A stretch of 64,000 nt of DNA from Hemicentrotus pulcherrimus (Eukaryota > Echinodermata > Echinoidea > Camarodonta > Strongylocentrotidae). Below, piece by piece: positions 54,001 through 64,000 of the stretch. Within the stretch, counting starts at the first letter, position 1. Every line of letters starts with the position of its first letter. Location: the NCBI GenBank assembly GCA_003118195.1, contig BEXV01000008.1:125461-189460 (forward strand), read 5' to 3'. The position numbers and the translations under genes are program-made. The notes under the pieces were generated by a model, which saw only the letters and a list, made by a program, of their open reading frames with translations, made no database searches and had not been told where the DNA came from.

Positions 54001-57000
54001 GACATTTGAATTGGAACCCCTCGCGTTATACATGTACCTGTGTATGACCGATAAAGGGTAGGGATTTTCAAACCTTTTTCAAAAGTAAATAATGCCTTGA
54101 TAAAGGATATTAATCAGCACCTTTACTAACTGAATCATGAACTAAAAGGGAAGGTAGTCAGTGAAAAGCCACTTCACTAGATACTGACAAAGTTATTCCA
54201 CACTAATATAATATTTGTCCGATGTTCTAAATTTTTCAATCATTTATTTCATCTAGGCTAAAGTTCAAATATTCTTTTTAAATCACCTGATGTAAATTAT
54301 TGTAATGTTGTCAACTTAACAAAATAAGAAACGGGTTTAGTCATTCTCTCGCTGAGTGATGTGAAAAAGTATGGATCTCAATGACTTGGTTAATTCTAAA
54401 CATCCAATTACAATGCAAGGGCTGTCAAACAGGCAAATTATGACTGAGGCAATAGACTATCTTTACATCAGCATGCAGTACTCTACGACACGAACATGAT
54501 TACTGGCTTGAAATGGCTTCCGAAAAAGTGATTAAAAACTGGGGTCTTTATCTCCTAATCAGAGTCAATCATAAAGGATGGAATTTCCGAAGAATTAAAA
54601 TTGTAAATTAAAACTTTATCTATACTCTTGACAGCTGCTTCCGTAAGGATGGCTATCGTATACATTTATAAATCCAATTATTACTTTATTAGGAAAAGCT
54701 ATGTTACTTAATCTTTACTGATATTTAGTGCACTAGCTTGTTAAGCTCGAAAACTGTCACATATGCCAAATACATTTCAGAAAAATGGAAATTGCTGTGA
54801 TTTTTTATGTAATATTTGCAATACTGAATCAATATGCGCGTGCTATAGCAATATCAAAGAACAATACTACATGTGTTACTACCATAGGATAGGCGTAGGT
54901 CCGTTTCTTAATTTGTTTTGCGTCTCAATTCGGCATTGGCGATAAAATACGAAATTTCCCTTCTGCATCTTATATGCGTGCAGCTAAGATTGGGGTTCAC
55001 GTAGTGAAGAAAGGACATGCGCTATAATTACTTAAACAATTTATGGATATCGGAATTCCGGATATAAATCGTACTGATTCTTGAAAAGTTCAAAATCATT
55101 ATTTGTTTCTTCTGTATTCTTTGTTTCCTTCTTCTTTCCTTCGAGGCATACGGTATGATTTGAGCTATGTTTTTAAATATAGACCTTTTTTAAAAGTCGG
55201 GTATTATCAAACGGACTTTCTGAAAAACAACCATTTAGGCTGAGAGAGTTACCGTGTTTAAATAAATAAATGAAATGAAATTGAATCTAATACAGTTTAG
55301 AATAAAAGGAGAACAGTCTTGGCATTTTTTTTTGCAATAAATCATTTATTTATTAGGAACTTTCCTTCCGTTTTCACTATTAGAAAAGCAATGTTTACCT
55401 TTTCGTAAATGTAAACTGAATAAATACCTTCGTCATCCGTATGTAAATACACAATATATTGAATATCATATCCTGTGACATATTATAGAGCTTTTTTCAA
55501 GAAAATGATACAGAAAATGAACAATTTATTTTGCCATTGGTTTACATGCTATAATCCTTGATACATCATGTGTAAATATAGGCCATTCAAGGCCGTTGGC
55601 TGTTATCATAAAGAAACTTCTTGAACTATGACTGTCTGATGACTTTATCATTATCATGATTGCTGCTCAAGCTTAGAGGTATATGATTTATGTAGATTAA
55701 TTTATTTGGATTTCAGGGACACTGCGTGAAAAAAGAGGACTAGATACCATATCTGCGACACAATGGCATAGCCCTGACAGAGAAAACGAAGTATCATTTT
55801 TAACGAAGGTTAATAAAGGAAAGGATAAAAACACCCAATCCTCGTAAATGGCACGGTCTGTTGGTTGAGTCAGGTATTGTGGTCTTGGGTCTTGTTCAAA
55901 AGGTTGTCAATGTAACGGGTCAACGGCAAGGTCGTCAAGGGGGCTTCCTCCATCTGCGGGATTACTTTATGCGTTGAGTTCCTCCCGATCACTTTTTATT
56001 GCACGCATTCTGCCCGTCTGCGAAAACAACATGGATGCATCAATTATAAAAGGAGGTAAATCCATCCAAAACGTTTCGAAGAATTCGTGATTTCCTCGTT
56101 GTCTGGATGCTAAATGCATCGGGAAAGGAGCTGGTCGTAAAAATGAAATGAAGCTATGTTGGATGTGACTCCGGCGATCGTCTTTGATTACATCATGACG
56201 CAAAGGATGAAGTTATTAAATTTTCATTTCGCGTGAAGAGGAACCTGGCTCCTTCTGCAAATGTAGTGGACAAAATGAGAGACAAAATGGCTTAAGCAAG
56301 CTTGATCTGCGAATGATAGTTGGTTATGACACGTAATGAGCTTCAAGAGAATTGCGGTGAGAATGTCTAATTATGAGTGGCGGGAAGTTCTCACAGAATT
56401 CCTAGGAGACGAGGGGGCTAGCAAAGAAAAAAAAGGTCTACAGCCGCGCATGCGTAGGAACTTTTTGTTCTATGTGTGTCTAAATAATCCGAATTCTTCG
56501 CGGTATTTCTCTTTATCTAATTTGTCTTCTCATCTTACTTATATCAATATAATTTTCAATAATTTCACGATTATTATATTTTCGCTTGGGTTTGTTTCAC
56601 AGTTTTTTTAAATCAGATTTTGAGCAAAAGCTTTGTTTCATACAATATAAATGTTAAAATCCAACAAATATGAACCTTGAAATGTATCAAACACACGTCG
56701 AAACTACTCGCCTTTTAAACAGGGGGTATTTAATTTTATTTAAATCATTATCATGGCAATCGACATTATAATTAAGTAACCGTGATTTAAAATTATTTAA
56801 ACGGTGATTGTTTTAAACAGCAAGTCGCCGCAAAATAACGATTAATCTCCATGGATTAAAAAAAAAAGAAGAAAGAGGCAAATTACACATTTATAAGATA
56901 AGTAAATGTTCTCCACATTTCATCATCTATTTTTATTAGAAATATGATATCGAACAAATGGGGCCCTTATGACACTCCATGGACTAAATACGTCACTAAG

Positions 57001-57739
57001 TCAGATCGACGTCATCATCTTTAACATGTATTGTCTAAAATGCATTTGAACAAGAAAAGAAGGCTTGAGAAATATCCGAATCCAATATATATTGAAGATT
57101 ATGTACATTTGAAATCAATTTTACTTTTTTTCTCTATAAATAAAATCGGGTGTAGGGGTGCTTTCATAATTTTGTCATGATTAAACGGTCGATTAATTGA
57201 ATCTAATTAGTGGATATATATATATAATTTGTATAAACCTAAATAGATAATAAATTACACAAAATATTTTATATATAATATGCATTAAACGTTATAAAGA
57301 AGTATGACATAAACTTTAAATCATCAATACACCCTCGATATAGATTGCCGTCGCAAATAAGCTCACGCGTATGTACAAATTGGGGAAGGGGCTGGGTGCT
57401 GCAGCCTCCAGAAATTTTTTGTGTTTCAAAATTTGGGCAACCGTCACCTCACAATTGGGTAGAGATGTGCCCAGATATGTAAATTAAAGAAAAAAAATCT
57501 TCTTCAATGTATTTAATTGACAAATTGACATATTTTTTTACCACAATGTAGTGTTGTTTTTGCTTTCTCGCTTCGCTCGCTGTCATGATTTGTATTAAAA
57601 AGTGGAAAGAGAAATTCGGCCAAGGAGCATCAGCCCAATTGGCGAAATTGTACATGTACGCCTATGACTGTCAAGGCATTATGACGTTATTGTGAACTAT
57701 TAATCCTCACTAATATCAGACGGGCTTATTCATACTCTA
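54001..57739. other. Intergenic DNA, nothing recognised
   Basis: AT-rich, with TA-rich patches at about 57211-57290. The 91-codon frame at 56336-56611 begins MSFKRIAVRMSNYEWREVL if GAG/ATG phasing is accepted, but it matches nothing I know and lacks support. Confidence 0.45.
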
Positions 57740-58150
57740 AGTCTAAACCTGCTTCAGTCTTGATGTTGCTTGTAACGATGCCATGCAGAACAACTAACCA
57801 GCAAGCAGACGACGGGCTGGGTCGGGGCCTATCTTTCCCGTATGAAAGGAGTCCTCAGTGTCAGATAGCTCTTTCGTTCTTCAACCTCCTGACCCTGCTT
57901 CGTGACTGAGGTGATGCAGGAGGACCACGGCAATGCCGCCTCACAGAATTGGAAAATGCGTCCGAATTAAATCCAATAAACGATGGACCCACAAAAACAA
58001 AAGGCTAATATGTATACCCGTTGGGCTTCACAGCCAGGCAATGGAGAGGCCTAGTTCTGCCGAGTCGAATTTAGCCAGATGTGATTGGTGCTGAAGAGAC
58101 ACATCACTGCGTCTCATGACTTGGTAACTGTGCACGAACTCGTGTGTAGT
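57740..58150. promoter_or_regulatory. GC-rich block, candidate regulatory element
   Basis: About 400 bp of CpG-containing complex sequence in AT-rich DNA. Contains an imperfect inverted motif CCTGC...GCAGG at about 57893-57921 and AGATAG near 57864. No coding frame is recognised. Confidence 0.25.
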
Positions 58151-61100
58151 TTGCTTGTTTTGTCTATATCAAATTTGGAGGTATGTTTTCTTTATTCAAT
58201 TCAATAGTTATGGTGGCGGTGGTCGAGAATAGAGATGGGTGAATCTCTGCATTGAGATGGAACTATGATTGAAGTGAGAGTGGTTTTCAATTAAGAATTT
58301 GAATCACTGCCTAAGAAATCTTAATAGGTGATTGAAATAATTTTAATTGCTTTCAGAAATACATGTACTTCAAAGCACAATTACTTGTAGAATATGTGTA
58401 ATTTATTATTCGCGACTTTTATTGTCAAGTGTTTCGTATGATTAAAGACATTGACACGGTATTGCAAATGACTGTAAAAGGCTCAAGCATCATTACTAGA
58501 TTGAATGTAGGCCTTCTAGGGGAATATGAGTAATGACAACCATTAATCCTCGTTACCTTCAATGTGAGTTGTTATGTTTGCTCTCCTTCTTCCATTAAAT
58601 ATTCAAAATATTTTGAAAAAATAAATCTGTGAAATCATTCTGATTTTCTATAATAATTTTGATTCTTTAGCTTTATTTATAACTGCAGAATAGTGTGAGT
58701 TAATGAGTAGGTTTTCCTCCAGACTATTATGTCACGTATTTAATACGTTCAGTACAAATGTATTTCATGTTAAAAATACAGTCATATTAGAGTCATGAAT
58801 CCAAAAATCTATTCAATTTTCAATGATGAGATTGTTTTTCTTTCTTTTCTTGCTATTCAAAGTGTATGTTATTAAAAAGGCGCCACTCGTTAGCATATGT
58901 TTATGTTGTGTAGATGGTTTTCCTAATTCACGCCTCACTGATCAGCTAAACACGTGTATCAGCGAATCGTTTGAGTACCATACAAATCTCTCCATTGTTG
59001 TTTTGCACAAAATTAGGGATCACATTTGAAGAAGAAAAAAATCTCTTTAAATCATGAAATAGGAAACCCTTAAACAGACAGGGGGTTAAGCCTGAATATT
59101 TCATCAGAAATGAAATAAGTATTCCGTGATACACATGTACTTCTTTACTTTGCGTCCGTGACTGTATGTGTAGTAACTGTACTATATACACTTTGAAATA
59201 ATTATCCCCTCTCTGTACACATTTCCAACAAACACACATGATTCAACCCCACGCGCACAGTCAGGCTTTACACAGTAAAGCCTGACTGAGATAATCACAA
59301 AAGGTCGAATATTTCCCTCTTTTTTGAGGCATATTGGCACTCATCTGACTAATCATACACTATTTTCAGACCTGTTACACGCACAGAGTAATTCGAAACT
59401 TTTGTTTGCTACCATGGCTATTAAAATATGGCGAAGAAAGGATACAGTTTTGAGAGAAAATGACGACCCTCTGGTCAGCTCATGCTGATGGAAGAAGGAG
59501 GAAAAATACCCCCCAAAATACCACAATACCAATGATGATGGGAAACAAATTACAAAAGTACATAAAACGTTATTATGATAATTGCAGGAAAAAAATGTGC
59601 AGCTCAAAAGAACCTATAGGGAGGAAATTCATATAATCAAATGTTTTTGATTGTGCATGTTTTAAAACCATCTCCAGTCATATCAATTCATAACACTTTG
59701 AATAGAATTCGGTAACTGATTGATTCTCGCACATCTAAGTAATCTTTGTGTTTTACATGCAATGTTTAGGCCAAGAGATATCTACAATTATGAAATTCTG
59801 CATGTAAATATATGTTTTGCTGGTATACCTTTATTTGTGATATTGTTAAATAAAAAAATACCGCGGTAAGGTAAACAATGAAAAAAAAACACATACATTT
59901 CCGTACCATTTGTTTGGGTCAGGCTAATATAAAATAATAACAATAATTCAGTATCCTATCCTTGTTGCCTGCTACCTCTAAGTTTGAGGCAGGATAATCA
60001 AGTTTGACAATCGAAAATCAGATGCAATCATTTGATAATCACTGCGGGAGGGGGGGGGGGGGGGCGAAAGCTATGAGATCTTAATGCAGTATATTTGTAT
60101 ACTTGTTAGCGTAGTTAAGCAATTAGGTATGTCTCATAGAACATTGATATGTCAAGATAAGTCTTAATTAGATACGGCTTGATTCTCGACAGCCCAAATT
60201 GGATAAACCCATTATTTATCATCCAAAAGACCGCCCGAAGTTAGTTTAACGTGATAATATCGCTTTGCAATTGATCATTTCAATTATAACATGTTAAAAA
60301 GACAATGAAGTCCAATCCAGCTTTTGCAAATAAAGACGATAAACAAATTAAGACCTGGCTTGATAAATGTACATTTTTTTTTCTTTGATATTACCTTTGC
60401 CAGCACCAGTATTTGCCTAGAGGCCAGGAAATCGCGCTATCTGTGATCACAAATATGGATCTGATGTTTCCGAATAATAACAAATTCAGAGTAATCGAAT
60501 TTCCGCTTAACGCCCATTGTAGCCTTCATTCATACCAATTTGTCTTTCATGCGGTTGTCGATTTATTTTCACTTCGCACCAAAAGGATAAACTTGGGTCG
60601 ACCAGAGATGATGAAACTCTTAGAGGAGCTCAATAAAAAGACGTAATTGTTTATCCTTTTTAGTACTCAGCGAATCTTCGTGACTGTTTGACGAGAAGAA
60701 AGTTGGCGTGGTCTATTTTTGTTTATAAAATAGGGGAGGTGATGAGTGCGAGAGAGATGCTTTAAAGAAATTGAATTCTGGAATTCCATTTTTTTTTTTG
60801 CAAAGAAATTGTCTGCTTCTGTTACCGTTTGCCACTACATGTTCTACATGCTCGATCTTAAACGTTATAACCATTATAAAGCCGACAGATTTTCAATATG
60901 AGTAGACTATATAGAATATAATCATAAATTTTAAGCAGAATGAATCCTGCTTTCTTATCCTCGTTGTCTAGTTACAATAAATCAAATTTTAAATAACTGT
61001 TGCAGGAACAGGGCATTATGCGTTTAGTTAATTTCGTTTGCAAAGGCTAGTCCTACCTCCTTCGTTTGCCAAGTGCTCTTTAACACAATATTATAGTTAT

Positions 61101-61377
61101 ATTTCATTAGCCAATTGTGTAAAAATCCCGTACAAGATTCTAGGCAAATGGTAATTCAAGAACACAAAGCATTACAACTGAGAAATATTTTTAAAAATCA
61201 CAAGTAGATCAAGAGATAAAGCCTAAATCAATCTATACTAACAAAAATGCAAATTTTCTCGCCAAAACAAATCTGAAACGTGAGGTGATTCTATTGTTTA
61301 CTGGCGATTGCTATTGGCCAGGCTTTGTCTATATCTAATGGCCAGCGTGGTCGAGGCGCATGTAAAGATCATGAATT
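58151..61377. other. Intergenic DNA, nothing firmly recognised
   Basis: AT-rich. A G run of 14 or more lies near 60050-60064. A 77-codon frame at 60413-60646 (ending LGRPEMMKLLEELNKKT) starts with TTG and is not assigned. A hairpin at 59258-59288 is listed separately. Confidence 0.45.
59258..59288. repeat. Perfect 13-bp inverted repeat (hairpin)
   Basis: CAGTCAGGCTTTA and TAAAGCCTGACTG are separated by 5 bases (CACAG). It could be a remnant of a foldback element. It is not followed by a T run, so nothing marks it as a terminator. Confidence 0.8.
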
Positions 61378-61464
61378 ATGGAAGAAGAGGACATCGGGGA
61401 AGGTGACGCACAGGCGGACGACAAGGGCAAAGATACGAAAAAATACGAAAAAATAGGGCTTTGA
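61378..61464 (+). CDS. Possible 28-residue acidic microprotein ORF
   Basis: The frame opens with ATG in a good Kozak context (A at -3, G at +4), begins MEEEDIGEGDAQADDKGKD and ends in TGA at 61462-61464. The composition, with an acidic half and then a Lys-rich half, is unlike the Phe/Ile/Leu/Ser-rich random frames of this window, and the local DNA is GC-richer. An in-frame TGA just upstream of the ATG rules out a longer reading without splicing. Too short to assign; could be a terminal exon fragment or chance. Confidence 0.2.
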   Translation: MEEEDIGEGDAQADDKGKDTKKYEKIGL

Positions 61465-62229
61465 TGAAGACGTTTTAGCCAGCAGTTTAAGTATATGAAT
61501 GGTTCTCTATGTCGTCAGTACACTATACATGGAATAGGCGATATAATTTAACATTTAAGGGGCGATATTGGTATTATTCTGCAGTTGGTTCCTGAATATG
61601 AGAATTTTCTTTGTTTTTTAGTGAGTTAAAAGGCATATTTGTCTCCTTTGTTTGCATCAATTTTATAACGATATCATATTAAACATCGGACTTTAAAAGT
61701 CATTAATAGTTTAAAATGGTGTCTTCCAAATAAAGATTTAAAATCTATCGCATCACAATTTTAATAAACCCTACCGTTGATTTTTAATATTTTTTTTTCT
61801 TTTCTAATGTGAACAGGGACCATTATTCAAGACCGGTAGTGTATGCGTCCTGTAATGGTTTACCCAAAATAAGTTATATTTTTTTAAAAAGACTAAAGAT
61901 TATCATTCATCCATCCATGCTAATACATTAAATACAAAGACCATCGTACAAAGCGTATAATTTCAACTTGTCTTGTAAAGAGCCGTCATGTTCGGACTAG
62001 AAGAAAAATTTCAATTATTCATGGACACCATTCACACCGCTGTGGTTATGCGAATAGCCTTATTGCATCTTAAATGTCCGTTGCCTAGAGACCTATAAAT
62101 AGGTCGTGAGCTGACAAAAGCTAGAAAGAAATAGCTAGAGATTCCACATATATGAGAGAGAGAGTGAGAGATTTGCACGCTTTCTGCATACACATCCATG
62201 CACATACACAATGCATGCAGAATGCACAT
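61465..62229. other. Intergenic DNA, nothing recognised
   Basis: AT-rich. TATAAATAG at 62094-62102 lies within a small palindrome GACCTAT/ATAGGTC. Its role is unclear. Confidence 0.5.
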
Positions 62230-62340
62230 CGCTGAGTGGCGCCATTAGTCGCATCACGTGACAAGTGGCGCCTCTGTTTCGTTTCCGCACTTGGTTCATG
62301 AAGAAGGTTCTGCGTGTGACGTCACAATCGGGGATTCCCT
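62230..62340. promoter_or_regulatory. E-box plus CRE cluster, candidate promoter
   Basis: In a short GC-rich island, two GTGGCGCC-type repeats flank a perfect palindromic E-box TCACGTGA at 62254-62261 (USF/MITF/TFE type). A perfect CRE TGACGTCA follows at 62317-62324. This pairing is common in proximal promoters. Direction and target are unknown. Confidence 0.35.
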
Positions 62341-64000
62341 TTTCCGTTTCAGTCTTTTGGACAGAAGCTTAGTAGTTGAATTTTTATTGAAGGTGTATTT
62401 TACGAAACTAACATTCTGCTCGTTACTGTAGTAGTCTCTTTAGCAGTTTTTTTAAGATCAATTACAATTATTGTAGCACATTATCGGGATTTCATTCAAG
62501 TCCTTCCAAAAATTCAGGGAAGGTGAATCGGATATAATACAACAGTAACACAACATTTTTTGCCCATATTTCTTGGGATTTGAAATCGCATTATACTACA
62601 TTTAATAATGTTTTGTTCAACAGTCAAATGCTGCTTTTATGCTAATGATCTGAACTGAACGGCATCTGTTTAGTGTCGGTTTCTTGTGTCTAAAAGTTTA
62701 ATGAGCAAAATATTTCGACAATGATAAACATAATTTTCTCTTTCTTCGTCTTAACAAGAATCACGGAATGTGTATTGGAGCAAAAATAATACATACGTAG
62801 ACAGAGAAAGGGAGAGAGAGAGAGAGAGAGAGAGAGGGGGAGAGAGGGAGAGAGAAAAGGAGGGGGGTGGGTAGTTCATGCAGATAGCAATGGTGAAGTT
62901 TATAAATACCGATAGATTGATGGAGATATAAACGTCATATTTAAGATGAAAAAAAGTAGGAATGAATACAAAAAGGCCTTTTTATATCCCACTGTTTTGG
63001 ATCGACATCTTTAGGAAAAGAAGACTCCTCCTCTCAATGCAAAGACAAAAAGCTGATCTCTACTGAGAATAAATCTGGAATCTCTCAACTTGAGACCCTG
63101 GGGCCATTCTTGTATCTGTGCTCCGAGTGAAGGGCTCTGACTTGGGCATCAAGATAAATAATTCATGTATTTGCCCCAGAATGCAGCTATGGAAAAATGG
63201 AAGGAGGAACTCTTCTCTCAAATATAGAAATAGTGTAAGGATGGTGAAGAAATAGGAGAAGACTATTTCAAATGAAAAAAGAAGAATAAAGAAATGTGTT
63301 TGGATCTTATTTTCAAACACATCCTCGAGGAATAAATGTGGCTTAATTTATATGCTGATATAAATGTCGTCCTTTCCGGCAAGGATCTAGCAGTAGCATG
63401 TGAGTACTTCTCCCCTCCCCCACCCCATCACTAAAAAAGAAAATTATATAAAGATAATAAATAATTGGCTCTGCAAGACTTAGCGAGATTCGTTCAGTAT
63501 TAAGAAATAGCACAGATACTTGGTTTCAATGATATTTACCTTGTTTATTATGCCGAATAGTGTTCGAAAGAACGTTTAATAATGTTCTGTTTAAGAGTCT
63601 CGATCTATCTGTCCATATTTTAGACATCTCAGCTTACCAAATTGAAATTTCAATGAGGCAGTTCGATAGGAGAAGAAAAAAAATCAGTGCTCATATAATA
63701 TGTTAAGACTATATAGCATATCAGATGTCCTCATATGCCAACACGTGTTAAACGTAAGACTTCATCGATTTGGCCTGATGTGAATTCACGTGATTTGAAA
63801 GTGATTGCGGATTGACCCATTATAAGCACCAGTATACGATGAGAGGATTGTGCTTTTTAAAACTTTCAAAGGGATCACCACGGGCTCGTCATAACCCTGC
63901 TACACGGACCGTAATACACTTAATTGGGCATTCTCAAGAAGAGGTGGGGGGGGGGGATCTAAACTCGATTTATCATGGAAGGCAGGCACAGTGCGAATAT
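62341..64000. other. Intergenic DNA with GA microsatellite
   Basis: AT-rich, with a (GA)n/GGGAGA tract at about 62803-62870 and a G run of about 10 near 63945. No supported gene. Confidence 0.5.
62803..62870. repeat. (GA)n purine tract
   Basis: GA repeats with G-rich interruptions; a simple repeat. Confidence 0.92.

Noticed and set aside
57893..57921. Possible microRNA-like hairpin (CCTGC...GCAGG)
   Set aside because: Pairing is short and interrupted, and no known microRNA seed was recognised.

Overview
The window is animal nuclear DNA: AT-rich, with one intron-containing developmental gene, tRNA-derived and inverted-repeat transposable elements, and many microsatellites. I see no prokaryotic gene organisation, CRISPR array or rRNA gene. 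The only gene I can name is a SIX homeobox gene of the Six1/2 class (sine oculis) on the + strand. It has two coding exons (12095-12648 and 14228-14672), a phase-2 intron and a 332-residue product. Protein sequence, base composition and SINE type suggest an echinoderm, probably a sea urchin. This is an inference from recognition; no database was searched.

Layout: 1-11.6 kb is intergenic, with a GC-rich block at 1.4 kb, a long hairpin at 4.4 kb, microsatellites and a 60-bp tandem duplication. The Six1/2 unit runs from about 11.6 to 15.9 kb, with a compact promoter (CCAAT, TATA-like, Inr-like) just upstream. From 16 to 64 kb there is no recognisable gene family. Single GC-rich islands of 150-600 bp stand out in AT-rich DNA and are candidate cis-regulatory modules or promoters (18.4, 22.6, 24.3, 38.1, 48.1, 50.9, 53.9, 57.9, 62.3 kb). 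Transposable elements include two copies of a 503-bp element with 20-bp terminal inverted repeats, placed in opposite orientation at 32.4 and 51.8 kb. A second inverted-repeat element of about 285-350 bp sits at 46.6 and 53.1 kb. There is also a tRNA-derived SINE at 36.7 kb, a SINE-like repeat at 16.7 kb, and a 125-bp tandem repeat at 42.0 kb.

Six1/2 proteins act with Eya and Dach cofactors as sequence-specific regulators. Three perfect MEF3/Six-type sites (TCAGGTTTC) lie in the window, one inside the Six1/2 intron, which raises autoregulation as a testable idea. The more speculative hints of extra transcripts are a TATA+Inr unit with a 102-codon ORF at 24.3 kb, a minus-strand AAAATGGCGGC start at 21.4 kb, a possible 3'-terminal exon with polyadenylation signals at 45.3-46.2 kb, and an island with an ATGGCGGC start at 50.8 kb. 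No neighbouring Six3/6 or Six4/5 gene is visible. Most other open frames are short, often lack an ATG, and look like chance.
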